The position numbers and the translations under genes are program-made. A stretch of DNA of 41,332 nt from Polyangiaceae bacterium (GTDB lineage Bacteria > Myxococcota_A > Polyangia > Polyangiales > Polyangiaceae), in contig JABFXY010000068.1 in assembly GCA_013361525.1 (NCBI GenBank), positions 1 through 41,332 on the forward strand. The letters run 5' to 3'. Position 1 is the stretch's first letter. Each line of letters opens with the position of its first letter. Shown one piece after another: positions 31,229 to 40,608 of the stretch. Under the pieces are notes generated by a model, which was given only the letters and a program-made list of their open reading frames with translations, was not told where the DNA came from and ran no database searches.

Positions 31229-32545
31229 TTGTCGAATGATGTGATGATCGAGGCCAAGGGCCTGACCAAATACTTCGGATCGTTCCGAGCTTTGGACAGG
31301 GTCAGCTTCGAGGTCCGAAGAGGAGAGATCGTCGGGTTCCTCGGTCCCAACGGGGCCGGCAAGTCGACGACGATGCGCATCCTCACGTGTTTCCTGTCGG
31401 CGTCCGCCGGCACGGCGCGGGTGCACGGCATCGACGCCTTCGACAACCCGCTCGAGGTTCGCCGCAAGATTGGTTACCTCCCTCAGCGCGCGCCGCTCTA
31501 CGGCGAGATGTCGGTGTGGGAGTACCTGCGGTTCTGTTCCGAGATGCGCGGGCTCGACATCAGCACGTTCAAATCGCGGATGCGCAAGATCGTCGAGGTC
31601 TGCGGTCTCGCGCGCGTGCTGGGCAAAGACATCCGCACGCTGTCGCACGGGTATCGCCAGCGCGTCGGCCTCGGACAAGCGCTCGTCCACGATCCGCCCG
31701 TTCTCATCCTCGACGAGCCCACGAGCGATCTCGATCCCAACGAGCGCGCCGAGGTCGTTCGATACATCCAAGAGACGGGTCGCAATCGAACGATTCTTCT
31801 TTCGACCCACAACTTGAACGAGGTCGAAGCCGTTTGCGCGCGTTCGATCATCGTCTCGAAGGGCCGCATCGTCGCGGACGGGCCGCTCGATCAAATCCGC
31901 TCGGTGAGCGGGAAGGTTCGCTACCTCGTCTCGGTCGACGGCGAGCGGCTCGCGAGTGGTCGCGGCGGCAAGCCGCCCTCGGCGCAGGAGATTCAGAACG
32001 AGCTGCGCGCCGTCCCCGGCGTCACCTCGGTGCGCGAGCTCATCGCCGAAGGTTGGAAGGGCCCGAAGCAGGGCGGCTCGATCTACCGCTTCGAGCTGCG
32101 CGGTTCCGACAAGTCGGACCTTCGCGCGGACCTCTACCAGCTCGGCCTGCAGCGCGGATGGATCATTCTCGAGCTGCGACGCGAGTCGGAGTCGCTCGAA
32201 GAGGCGTTCCGCGCCCTCACCCGCGACGACGAGCGCGGTGATCGCGGTCGGGTCGGCCGCGACGTCGAAGAGGCGTTCGTGCCCGGCGGCGCCGACGAAG
32301 AAGACGAAGAGGAAGAGGACGAAGAAGACGTCGAGGACGAGCGCGACGAGGAGGGGTCCGACGAGGAGACCTCCGAAGACGAAGACGCCGAAGACGAGTC
32401 GGAAGAAGACGAGGCCGCCGACGCGAAAGCCTCGCAGGAAGAAAACGACGAGGCCGACGAGGGTGAAGAGGACGAAGCGGAAGAGGAAGAGCCCTCCGCA
32501 AAAGAGTCCTCCACCGCCAAAGGCAAGAAGAAGGACGAACGATGA
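31229..32545 (+). CDS. GldA-like ABC transporter ATPase with an acidic C-terminal tail
   Basis: The 438-residue ATPase has the Walker A GPNGAGKST, the Q-loop in YLPQRAPLY, the signature LSHGYRQRVGLGQAL, Walker B LILDEPTSDLDP and the switch His in STHNLNEVE. This is the Gld/ABC-2 export type. About residues 354-430 are almost all Glu/Asp (DEEDEEEEDEEDVED and similar), ending in a Lys-rich SAKESSTAKGKKK. Ordinary GldA proteins lack such a tail. Translation starts at TTG 31229, with GGGAGG five bases before it. The permease start overlaps its stop (ATGA). Confidence 0.93.
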   Translation: MSNDVMIEAKGLTKYFGSFRALDRVSFEVRRGEIVGFLGPNGAGKSTTMRILTCFLSASAGTARVHGIDAFDNPLEVRRKIGYLPQRAPLYGEMSVWEYLRFCSEMRGLDISTFKSRMRKIVEVCGLARVLGKDIRTLSHGYRQRVGLGQALVHDPPVLILDEPTSDLDPNERAEVVRYIQETGRNRTILLSTHNLNEVEAVCARSIIVSKGRIVADGPLDQIRSVSGKVRYLVSVDGERLASGRGGKPPSAQEIQNELRAVPGVTSVRELIAEGWKGPKQGGSIYRFELRGSDKSDLRADLYQLGLQRGWIILELRRESESLEEAFRALTRDDERGDRGRVGRDVEEAFVPGGADEEDEEEEDEEDVEDERDEEGSDEETSEDEDAEDESEEDEAADAKASQEENDEADEGEEDEAEEEEPSAKESSTAKGKKKDER

Positions 32546-33279
32546 GCCCCACGTTGATCATCACCAAACGCGAGCTGCGGTCGAACTTCGACACGCCGAT
32601 CGCGTACATCGTGCTCTGTCTGACGCTGCCCGCGCTCGCGTACGCCTTCTTCCTGCGCCGCGGTCAGAACTTCTTCGAGATCAACCGCGCCAGCATGACG
32701 ACGCTGATCGAGCTGACGAGCATGCTCGTCGTCGCGCTCTCGGCGATCCTCACGATGCGTGTGATGGCCGACGAGCGGCGCACCGGCACGCTCGAGATGC
32801 TCATCACGCTCCCGGTGAAGGACTACCAGGTCATCATCGGCAAGTTCCTCGGCACGTGGTTCGTCGTCCTCGCGGCGATCGCGCTCACGATGCTGTTTCC
32901 CCTGATGATGTTCGTCTGGCCGTGGAAGCTCGGCAACCTCGACTGGGGTCCGGTCATGTCCGGTTACCTCGGGCTCGTGCTGCAGAGCGCCGCGTGTGTC
33001 GGCATAGGCATGCTGGTCTCCTCGTTCACGGAGAGCCAGGTCATCGCGTTCATCGTGACCGCGATCATCCTCGGCTTCCTCCACGTGACGAACTACCTGA
33101 TCGACTCGACCGACACGCAGAGCATCCGGGTCGCGCTCGACTTCGTGAACTTCGACTCCCGGATCACCTCGCTCGCGCAGGGCTTGGTGACGACCCGCGA
33201 CATCCTCTACTTCGTCTCGATCGCCGTGCTCTGTCTCATGGGCTCGTTCATGGCGCTCGAACGACGAAAGTGGGCGTGA
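32542..33279 (+). CDS. GldF-like ABC-2 permease
   Basis: The 245-residue protein has six predicted membrane segments and the ABC-2 pattern: an N-terminal TKRELRSNFDTPIAYI, then LTMRVMADERRTGTLEMLITLPVKDYQVIIGKF, the usual cytoplasmic loop motif. It is expected to form the channel with the upstream ATPase. It overlaps that gene by four bases and precedes the GldG-like gene by nine. Confidence 0.93.
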   Translation: MSPTLIITKRELRSNFDTPIAYIVLCLTLPALAYAFFLRRGQNFFEINRASMTTLIELTSMLVVALSAILTMRVMADERRTGTLEMLITLPVKDYQVIIGKFLGTWFVVLAAIALTMLFPLMMFVWPWKLGNLDWGPVMSGYLGLVLQSAACVGIGMLVSSFTESQVIAFIVTAIILGFLHVTNYLIDSTDTQSIRVALDFVNFDSRITSLAQGLVTTRDILYFVSIAVLCLMGSFMALERRKWA

Positions 33280-33288
33280 GGAGCGACC

Positions 33289-35169
33289 ATGGAACGCAGA
33301 ACAAAAACAGCCACTTTTAGCTGGATTTACATCCTCCTCGTCGCGGCCGCCCTCGTCCTCGCGAACGTCTTTTCGTACTCGAACTACAAGCAATTCGACG
33401 TCACCGAGACGGAGCGGTTCACGCTCTCGCTCGGCTCGAAGCGCATGGTCTGCGAGGGACTGAAGAAGGACCTGAACGTCGACTTCTACGTCACGCGCGG
33501 CCTTCCGCAGACCGACCTCTTCATCGAGGACGTCACGCGCCTCTTCAACGAGTACACGAACGCCAAGTACAAGGACAAGGCGAGCGGCAACGAGAGCCCG
33601 CCGAGCAAGTTCACGTACAAGATCATCGAGCCGAAGACCGAAGACGAGAAGAAGGCCGCAAAAGAAGCGGGCCTCTCCGAGCAGCTCCTCGGCCTCGACG
33701 AGGACGCCGCAGCGACCTCGGACACGAGCACCATCGGCGCCGGCTTCCTCGGCTTCGTCCTCAACTACGGCAACGAGAAGGAAGTCATCCCGTTCTGGCC
33801 GCCGGGCAACACGCAGGGCCTCGAGTTCTTCATCACGAACAAGATCCGCGAGGTTCGCGACCGTGACGAAGGACGCAAGTCCCGCTACGCGATCATCACC
33901 GGCAAAGACGAGATCAAGATCTCCGACAGCCTCGTCCCCGCGGGCGGTCGCCCCGTCGGTCTGAAGCAGATCTTCGGCGAGTACTTCCCGTTCTACGAGT
34001 TCGAGGAGGTCGATCTCAAGGACGGCGAGACGCAGCTCGATCCGAGCCTCATCGGCGTCATCATGACGCAGCCGCAGAAGGACTACAGCGACAAGGAGCT
34101 CCGCCGTATCGACGAGTTCCTGATGCTCGGCAACAAGGCCCTCTTCGTCATGGCCAGCGCCGTGAACCTCGAGCCGTCCGACAAGGACATGAAGGCCACG
34201 CTCAACACGCACGGCATCGAGAAGCTCCTCGACGGCTACGGCATCGAGATGAAGCGCGAAGCGGCCGTCGACTTCGGCAGCGCGTTCCAGCTGTCGGGTC
34301 GCACGCCGATGGGTAAAGAGATCACCATCATCAACCCGGGCGTGCCGAGCCTCGAGGTCGACAACTCGCTCGACGAGAACGAGCGCCTCATCGACGACTC
34401 GTTCCACTCGTTCTTCCGGATGCCGCAGATCCCCTTCCCGTTCCCCTCGCCGCTCGTCATCCACAAGGACAAGCAGCCGAACGCGGAGTTCAAGGTCGTC
34501 GCGCGCACGTCGCCTAGGACGAGCGTCATCGCGACCGACGCGCCGATGAGCCACAAGACCAACTGGCAAGAGACGGATCCGCAAGAGCAGAAGACCGTCG
34601 GCGTCACCATCGTGGGCCCGCTGAAGAGCGCGTTCACGGGCAAGGGTGACGACATGGGCATCAAAGCGAACGCCGAGACGCCCAAGGACCAGCCGAGCCG
34701 CATCCTCATCCTCGCCTCGTCGCAGTACCTCGCGAATCCGTTCGCGCGGTCCGGCAACCCGCCGCCGCTGCCGCCGCAGCTGCAGATGATGGCGGGACAG
34801 CAGCCGGGCGATCCCGAGCTCAGCATGCTCGGCAACCTCTACCTGCAGAACAACCTGTTCATCACGCTGGTCACGTCGTTCAAGAACTCGCTCGACTGGA
34901 TGGCGAACGACGCGGATCTCCTCGCGGTCAGCGCGAAGCTGCTCGCCGAGCCTGCCCTCACCTACTCGATGAAGAAGCCCCGCGCGTCGAAGGGCGACAC
35001 CGAGGAGGACATGAAGAAGAAGTACGAGGCCTTCAAGCAGGACAAGAAGAGCCTCCGCTCGAAGATCACGTGGTGGCTGATGATCATGCCCGCGGCCCTC
35101 GTCGCTGCCTTCGGCATCGTGCGCTGGTGGCTGCGTGAGTCGAACCGAGACAAGGCGCTCCTGTCATGA
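33289..35169 (+). CDS. GldG-like membrane-anchored auxiliary protein of the ABC system
   Basis: The 626-residue protein has a membrane segment near each end (about residues 13-30 and 596-614). Between them lies a large extracytoplasmic domain of the GldG/ABC_transp_aux type: DVTETERFTLSLGSKRM at the start, then EFFITNKIREV and GVIMTQPQKDYSDKELRRIDEFLMLGNKALFV. In Bacteroidota GldA/F/G are needed for gliding; in other phyla the same trio is of unknown function. It overlaps the DUF4340 gene start by four bases. Confidence 0.9.
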   Translation: MERRTKTATFSWIYILLVAAALVLANVFSYSNYKQFDVTETERFTLSLGSKRMVCEGLKKDLNVDFYVTRGLPQTDLFIEDVTRLFNEYTNAKYKDKASGNESPPSKFTYKIIEPKTEDEKKAAKEAGLSEQLLGLDEDAAATSDTSTIGAGFLGFVLNYGNEKEVIPFWPPGNTQGLEFFITNKIREVRDRDEGRKSRYAIITGKDEIKISDSLVPAGGRPVGLKQIFGEYFPFYEFEEVDLKDGETQLDPSLIGVIMTQPQKDYSDKELRRIDEFLMLGNKALFVMASAVNLEPSDKDMKATLNTHGIEKLLDGYGIEMKREAAVDFGSAFQLSGRTPMGKEITIINPGVPSLEVDNSLDENERLIDDSFHSFFRMPQIPFPFPSPLVIHKDKQPNAEFKVVARTSPRTSVIATDAPMSHKTNWQETDPQEQKTVGVTIVGPLKSAFTGKGDDMGIKANAETPKDQPSRILILASSQYLANPFARSGNPPPLPPQLQMMAGQQPGDPELSMLGNLYLQNNLFITLVTSFKNSLDWMANDADLLAVSAKLLAEPALTYSMKKPRASKGDTEEDMKKKYEAFKQDKKSLRSKITWWLMIMPAALVAAFGIVRWWLRESNRDKALLS

Positions 35170-36413
35170 AAACCGAGCACAAGATCTTTGCGGCACTCGC
35201 CGTCCTGGTGGTCTTGGGGGGTCTGCTCTTCTGGCAGCACTCGAGCGCCAAGGCGCAGAAGGAAGCGCACAGCGAAAGCGCAGAGAAGCCGACGCTCGCG
35301 CTCAACCCGGAAGACATTCCGAAGGTGTCGAAGCTCGAGTTCGACAACGCCGAGAAGAAGGAGAAGATCGTCCTCGAGAAGGCCGAGGGCGGTTGGAACA
35401 TCACCTCTCCGATCCAGGCGAAGGCGAACGCGAAAGAGGTCGACGATCTCGTCAAGAGTCTCGAGAAGCTGAAGATCGTCGATCAGATCGACCGCGGAAC
35501 GGCGACCTACGCCGAGTACGACGTCGCCGACGGCAAAGGCATCCACTTCGTCGCCTACAAGGGCAACGACAAGGCGATGGATGCCACGTTCGGCAAGAGC
35601 GGCGGCCGCGGTCAGACGGTTCGCGTCACCGGTCGCGACGGCGTCTTCACCGTGTCGAAGGACGAGTACAAGTCGATCCTCTTCGGCAAGGACTCGAAGG
35701 GCTGGCGCGACAAGCTCGTCCTCGAGCTGAAGGACACCGACGTCGCCTCGATCGACGTCGAGAATCCGAACGGCAAGTACACGTTCACGCGCGACGGCGA
35801 CAACTGGAAGGGCGCATTCGAGAAGAACCCGAACGCCCCGAAGAAAGACGAGAAGAAGCCCGAGGGCGACAAGAAAGCCGAGGGCGACAAGAAGGCCGAA
35901 GGCGACAAGAAGGCCGAAGGCGACAAGAAGAAGCCTGAAGGCGACAAGAAGGCCGAAGGCGACAAGAAGGCCGAAGGCGACAAGAAGCCTGAAGGCGACA
36001 AGAAGGAAGAGCCTGCCGCGAGCAGCGGGTGGGAGAAGTTCGACGGCAAGACGGTCGAAACGCTCCTCGGCGCCTTCAAGAAGCTGAACGCCCACGACTT
36101 CGCCGATGCAGCCGACACCGTCGAGTCCACGGGTCTCGGCGACGCAGCCAAAGAGGGCGGCGTCATCACGTTCAAGCTGAAGAGCGGCGACGAGATCAAG
36201 ATCCTCATCGGCAGGAAGCAGAAGGGCACCGCCCGTTTCGCGAAGAAGGGCGATGGCGACCTCATCTTCGTCCTCGCCGGTTACCAGGCCGACTGGATCA
36301 CCGCGGAGCCTTCGAAGTTCGAGAAGAAGGAAAAGAAGGACGCGCCGCCCGCCGGAGACGGCCACGATCACGGCGGCGACGACGAAGACCTCGATCTTCC
36401 GATGGAAGAGTGA
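35166..36413 (+). CDS. DUF4340 protein with EGDKK repeats
   Basis: The 415-residue protein has an N-terminal membrane segment (about 8-24) and DUF4340 domains on both sides of a low-complexity insert. The insert (about residues 232-280) consists of eight (A/P)EGDKK units. The C-terminal part has a GDGHDHGGDDEDLDL stretch that could bind metal. DUF4340 genes usually follow GldG-like genes, and this one overlaps its neighbour. The start is the ATG at 35166; pheT begins three bases after its stop. A role as an extracytoplasmic partner of the exporter is inference. Confidence 0.88.
   Translation: MKTEHKIFAALAVLVVLGGLLFWQHSSAKAQKEAHSESAEKPTLALNPEDIPKVSKLEFDNAEKKEKIVLEKAEGGWNITSPIQAKANAKEVDDLVKSLEKLKIVDQIDRGTATYAEYDVADGKGIHFVAYKGNDKAMDATFGKSGGRGQTVRVTGRDGVFTVSKDEYKSILFGKDSKGWRDKLVLELKDTDVASIDVENPNGKYTFTRDGDNWKGAFEKNPNAPKKDEKKPEGDKKAEGDKKAEGDKKAEGDKKKPEGDKKAEGDKKAEGDKKPEGDKKEEPAASSGWEKFDGKTVETLLGAFKKLNAHDFADAADTVESTGLGDAAKEGGVITFKLKSGDEIKILIGRKQKGTARFAKKGDGDLIFVLAGYQADWITAEPSKFEKKEKKDAPPAGDGHDHGGDDEDLDLPMEE
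35859..36005 (+). repeat. 18-bp repeat array encoding EGDKK units
   Basis: Eight near-identical 18-bp units (such as GAAGGCGACAAGAAGGCC) with one inserted Lys codon code for (A/P)EGDKK. The units are nearly identical at the DNA level, suggesting recent expansion and possible length variation. Confidence 0.9.
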
Positions 36414-36416
36414 CGA

Positions 36417-38873
36417 GTGAAGGCTTCCTACAACTGGTTGCGCGACATCCTCGGCGCCTCGTTCGACGCCTCGCCGAATGACGTCGCACAACACTTCACC
36501 AACGCCGGGCTCGAGGTCGAAGGGACCTCGAGCTACGGCGCGGCGAGCCGCTCCGTCGTCGTCGCGAAGGTCGTCTCGATCGAGCCGCATCCTTCGAAGG
36601 CGAAGCTCTCGCTCGTCACCGTCGAAGCGGGTCGCGGCCCCGAGCGCGTCGTTTGCGGCGCGCCGAACGTGCCGGCCCCCGGCGGCCTGGTGGTGCTCGC
36701 GCGCCTCGGGACGCACCTACCCGCGAAGGGTCTGACGCTCGAGCCCCGCGAGATCGCGGGCGTGCGAAGCGAAGGGATGTTGTGCTCCGAAGCGGAGCTC
36801 GGACTTCGCATCTCCGGTGGCGAAGGCGGCATCCTCATTCTTCCCGAGGGGACGGGCACCGTCGGCCAGCCGCTCTCGGAGGCACTGCCGTCGAGCTGCG
36901 ACACCATCCTCGAAATTGGTTTGACCCCAAACCGTCCGGACGGCCTCGGCCACCTCGGCCTCGCGCGCGAGCTCGCCGCGTTGTACCGGCTTCCGTTCCG
37001 GCACGAGGCGCTCCGACCCAAGCGCGTGGATGCGTCGCTCAGCGTCGATGGCGCCGCCCAGGTGCGTATCGATGATCCGGAGCGCTGCCCGACCTGGGGC
37101 GGTGCTTACGTCCGCGGCGTCAAGGTCGAGCCGAGCCCGCTGTGGATGCAATACAGGCTCGAAGCGCTCGGCGTGCGCGCCATCTCCAACGTCGTCGACA
37201 TCACGAATTGGATCATGCTCAAGTTCGGCCACCCGATTCACGGGTTCGACCGACAGGCGATCCGCAAAGGCACGATCATCGTGCGCCGGGCAAACGCCGA
37301 CGAGCCGGTGCAGACCCTCGACGGAATCCATCGGAAGCTGTCGCAGGACGATCTGGTCATCGCCGACGGTGAAGGAACCGTCGCGCTCGCCGGCGTCATG
37401 GGCGCAGAGGGCAGCGGCATCCAGACGTCGACCACCGAGGTCCTCGTCGAGTGCGCGTACTTCACGCCGCGCGGCGTGCGGCGCACGGCCCGGCGCCACG
37501 GCATGCACAGCGATTCGAGCCATCGCTTCGAGCGCGGGGTCGACCCCGGCGACGTCACCGACGTCCTCCACGAGACGGCCGCGCTGCTCTGCGACATCGC
37601 AGGCGGAACGGCCGCGCCGGAGCCCAAGCTCTTCGGCCCCGGCGTCCCTGCCCCGAAGGCAATCACCTTGCGCAAGGATCGGATGGACGCGCTCCTCGGC
37701 ATGTCGATCTCGATGGCCGACGCGCAGCGCATCCTCGAGAGCCTCGGTTGCCGCGCAGTGAAAAGCGCGTCGAGCGACACGCTCGCCTTCGTCCCGCCGA
37801 CGCACCGGCCAGATTTGTCGATCGAGGTCGATCTGATCGAAGAGGTCGTTCGGCTCTCGGGCGTCGATCGCGTTCCGAGCATCGTCCCGGCGATTCGACC
37901 GGCCGCGCCGCGCACGCACGACGCGCTGCCGAGCGCGATCACGCGCGCAGCCATCGAGGTCGGCCTCTCCCAGGCGCTCACCTACGCGTTCACGTCGCCT
38001 GCCGCGCTCGAAGCCGTCGGCGCACCCGCGGCGACCTTCACGCTGCTCAATCCGATGACGGACGATCGCTCCGTCATGCGGACCTCGCTCCTGCCGGGGC
38101 TCTTCGACGCGCTTCGACGTGCGCGCCGTCACGGCGTGGAGAACGTTCGTCTCTTCACCGTCGGCCCGCGCTTCCTCCCGCAAGAGGGGTCGCTGGGTCG
38201 CGATGGGTCTTTGGCGCACGAAGCGAAGAGCTTCGCAGCCGTCATCGCGGGCAACCGCGACGTCGTACTGACGAAAGAGCAACCGGTCGACGTCTACGAC
38301 GCGAAAGGCGTCGCGACGGCGGTCGTCGAGCGCGCGACGCGGCGGAGGGTCAAGGTTCGTCCCGCCGAGCCGCGGCCCGAGCACCTCCACCCGCGTGCAG
38401 CGGGGGCGCTGTTCGTCGACGGGACACAGGTCGGCACCTTCGGGGTCATTCATCCCATCCTCGAACGCCGGCTCGAGCTCGACGGCTCGTTCGTCCTCGT
38501 CGAGATCGACATCGAAGCGCTGGAGAAGCTCGGCGTCCGCACACCGAAGTACAAGCCCATCCCGACGCTTCCCGCGTCGACGCGCGACCTCTCGGTCTCC
38601 GTCTCGGACGATGTCCCGGCCGGCGATGTCGAGAGCGCGATCGTCGAAGCCGCGGGCGAGCTCGCCGAATCGGTGGAGCTGATCGATCTCTACCGGAGCG
38701 AAAGCATCGGCAAGGACAAGCGGTCGCTCACGTTCCATGTCGTTTATCGCGATCCCAAGGCTGCAACCGATCCCGATCGCGCGCGCACGTTGACCGATGC
38801 GGAGGTCGACGAGCGGCACAACAAGGTCATCAAGACCGTGCACGATCGGTTCGGCGCAGAGCTCCGCAGCTAA
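36417..38873 (+). CDS. pheT: phenylalanyl-tRNA synthetase beta subunit
   Basis: The 818-residue protein has the full PheT domain order. It begins MKASYNWLRDIL, followed by the tRNA-binding (EMAP-II-like) domain with VVAKVVSIEPHPSKAKLSLVTVEAG, then the B3/B4 editing region with NVVDITNWIMLKFGHPIHGFD and the B5 domain. The catalytic-like core includes RTSLLPGLFDALRR. The anticodon-binding ferredoxin-like domain ends in FHVVYRDPKAATDPDRARTLTDAEVDERHNKVI. It starts at GTG 36417, three bases after the DUF4340 stop. The alpha subunit gene pheS, usually just upstream, is absent. Confidence 0.97.
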   Translation: MKASYNWLRDILGASFDASPNDVAQHFTNAGLEVEGTSSYGAASRSVVVAKVVSIEPHPSKAKLSLVTVEAGRGPERVVCGAPNVPAPGGLVVLARLGTHLPAKGLTLEPREIAGVRSEGMLCSEAELGLRISGGEGGILILPEGTGTVGQPLSEALPSSCDTILEIGLTPNRPDGLGHLGLARELAALYRLPFRHEALRPKRVDASLSVDGAAQVRIDDPERCPTWGGAYVRGVKVEPSPLWMQYRLEALGVRAISNVVDITNWIMLKFGHPIHGFDRQAIRKGTIIVRRANADEPVQTLDGIHRKLSQDDLVIADGEGTVALAGVMGAEGSGIQTSTTEVLVECAYFTPRGVRRTARRHGMHSDSSHRFERGVDPGDVTDVLHETAALLCDIAGGTAAPEPKLFGPGVPAPKAITLRKDRMDALLGMSISMADAQRILESLGCRAVKSASSDTLAFVPPTHRPDLSIEVDLIEEVVRLSGVDRVPSIVPAIRPAAPRTHDALPSAITRAAIEVGLSQALTYAFTSPAALEAVGAPAATFTLLNPMTDDRSVMRTSLLPGLFDALRRARRHGVENVRLFTVGPRFLPQEGSLGRDGSLAHEAKSFAAVIAGNRDVVLTKEQPVDVYDAKGVATAVVERATRRRVKVRPAEPRPEHLHPRAAGALFVDGTQVGTFGVIHPILERRLELDGSFVLVEIDIEALEKLGVRTPKYKPIPTLPASTRDLSVSVSDDVPAGDVESAIVEAAGELAESVELIDLYRSESIGKDKRSLTFHVVYRDPKAATDPDRARTLTDAEVDERHNKVIKTVHDRFGAELRS

Positions 38874-38888
38874 CGACGAGGCGAGGCC

Positions 38889-40538
38889 ATGGCCAAGGCG
38901 CGCGCACCAAAGGCGAAGTCGACGCGGAAACCTGCCGCGAAGCCGAAGCCGGCGGGACGCGCGTCGGGTCGCGCCTCGCCGAAAGCCGGGCCGGCGAAGG
39001 CCAGAGCCGCCAAACGGACGGGCTCGAAGGCGAAAGCGAAGGTCACGAAGACCACGCCCGAGGTCGCGAAGACCAAGCCCGAGGTCGCGAAGACCAAGCC
39101 CAAGGTCGCGAAGACCAAGCCCAAGGTCGCGAAGACGAAGGCCGTTGTCGCGAAGCCGGAACCGGTTGCAAAACACAACCAATCATCCTCAATGATTTCG
39201 CGGCCCCAACCGGTTGCAAATCGCAAGCAGTCGCCCGCGAAGCCGCCCTCGTCGCCTCCCGCACCCAAGCCGAGACCCAAGACTGCCGCGCGGCCGCTCG
39301 CCGGGACCTTCCCGCTCGAGGCTGCTCGTGCGCTTTGGTACACGCGGCAGAGTCTCGGCCCCGGCCCCCACGAACCGCTGCCGAAGATGATCGCCAAGAG
39401 CGGCTGGCTTCGGACGCTCGGCGGCGCCGATGTCTACATCGCCGCGCGGGCGCGCGAGCCGGGCATGTCGCGGTCAGACCTCGACGGCGCCGTCGCGACT
39501 CACGCGCTGCGCGTGCTGCCCGCCGTTCGGAGCTGCATTTACCTCGTACCCGAAGAGCATGCGTCGGTCGCGCGCCATTTCGCCGACGGCATCTGGCGCA
39601 AGCGCACCGACCGCGAGGTCGTCAAAGCCGGCACGTCTTGGGAAGAGATTCGCGACGTCGGCGACCACGTTCGTGCGGCGCTCGAGCGCGGACCGCTCTC
39701 GACGCACGCGATCCGCAAAGCATTCCCGCCGTCCGCCGTTCGAAGCCTCGGCCCCGAGGGCAAAAAGCTCGGTCTCTCCTCCCCACTCCCCATTGCATTG
39801 CGCGATCTGGAGCTGCGCGGCCTCATCGAACGAACCCTCGAAGGCGGCCACCTCGATACGGACCAATACCTATGGCGTGAGGCCCAACCGACCGCGCCCG
39901 AGGCCGGCCACCCGACGCTGACCGAGCAGGATCTGCTCGATTCGATCGCGAAGATCTTCTTTTCGCAAATGGGGCCGGCGACCGTCGCCGACTTTGCGAC
40001 GTGGGCCGGCGTCTCCCAATCCGACGCAATGGCGGCGATCGAGCGCATCGCGCTCTTGCCTGTCGCAATCGAGGGCTACACCCCGGTCGCCTATGTCGAC
40101 GACACCGGCTTCCCTGCGCTCTCGCAGCCGGCGCCGCTGGGGGACCACGTCACGTTCCTGTCCTTCGAAGACAATCTCATCGTGCCGCACGGCGGCCCGG
40201 GTTTGTTCTGCGACCCGGCCTATCACGCAATCGACGTCTCCTCGTGGGGGCTGTCTCGGCCGACGACCCTCGGCCTCGCAAAACATCTGTCCACGCGCAC
40301 GATCCTCGTCGGCGACAAGATCGCGGGCTTTTGGGAGCTCGATCCCGATGCCCAAGAGATCGTTACCTGGATGTTCGATCCGAACGATCGCGCCCTCACC
40401 GACCACGTCGAATCCGAAGCGACTACGCTCGCGCGCTTCCTGTTCGAGGAGATCGGCCACGCGCGGAGCTTCTCGCTCGACACCGACGACGCCGTGCGCG
40501 AGCGCGCGACCTCGCTGCGGCAGCGCGTTCGAGCCTGA
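38889..40538 (+). CDS. winged-helix (AlkX/YcaQ-like) DNA-binding protein with histone-like N-terminal tail
   Basis: The 549-residue protein begins with about 150 residues rich in Lys, Ala and Pro, including five KTKPEVA-type heptads, like histone H1 tails. The remaining 400 residues match the winged-helix HTH_42 family that contains the AlkZ/AlkX (YcaQ) DNA glycosylases: LEAARALWYTRQSLGPG, a winged-helix repeat arrangement, LIVPHGGPGLFCDPAY and TILVGDKIAGFWELD. The catalytic Gln-x-Gln/Asp signature is not evident near GWLRTLGGADVYIAARA, so activity as a glycosylase is doubtful. It starts 15 bases after pheT. Confidence 0.78.
   Translation: MAKARAPKAKSTRKPAAKPKPAGRASGRASPKAGPAKARAAKRTGSKAKAKVTKTTPEVAKTKPEVAKTKPKVAKTKPKVAKTKAVVAKPEPVAKHNQSSSMISRPQPVANRKQSPAKPPSSPPAPKPRPKTAARPLAGTFPLEAARALWYTRQSLGPGPHEPLPKMIAKSGWLRTLGGADVYIAARAREPGMSRSDLDGAVATHALRVLPAVRSCIYLVPEEHASVARHFADGIWRKRTDREVVKAGTSWEEIRDVGDHVRAALERGPLSTHAIRKAFPPSAVRSLGPEGKKLGLSSPLPIALRDLELRGLIERTLEGGHLDTDQYLWREAQPTAPEAGHPTLTEQDLLDSIAKIFFSQMGPATVADFATWAGVSQSDAMAAIERIALLPVAIEGYTPVAYVDDTGFPALSQPAPLGDHVTFLSFEDNLIVPHGGPGLFCDPAYHAIDVSSWGLSRPTTLGLAKHLSTRTILVGDKIAGFWELDPDAQEIVTWMFDPNDRALTDHVESEATTLARFLFEEIGHARSFSLDTDDAVRERATSLRQRVRA
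39048..39152 (+). repeat. five 21-bp units encoding KTKPEVA heptads
   Basis: Units such as AAGACCAAGCCCGAGGTCGCG recur five times in tandem with few changes. They code for a basic, Pro-containing heptad in the disordered tail of the winged-helix protein. Confidence 0.85.
39159..39229 (+). repeat. direct repeat around AACCGGTTGCAAA, 49 bp apart
   Basis: AACCGGTTGCAAA occurs at 39160-39172 and again at 39209-39221, within an AT-richer patch of an otherwise very GC-rich gene. The core AACCGGTT is palindromic. The patch may be a short insertion that kept the frame. Confidence 0.7.
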
Positions 40539-40608
40539 GTCTAGCGTTCGGCGAAATCGCCGAGATAGAAATTGGGCCCGAGCGAGCAATAGGTGCTAGC
40601 CGACGTCC

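Noticed and set aside
32134..34584. 816-residue minus-strand ORF with a Ser-rich end
   Set aside because: It mirrors the exporter genes; the Ser tract is the antisense of the acidic tail, and codon use and motifs favour the plus strand.
36717..39182. 821-residue minus-strand ORF
   Set aside because: It is the antisense of pheT, whose domains are clear on the plus strand.
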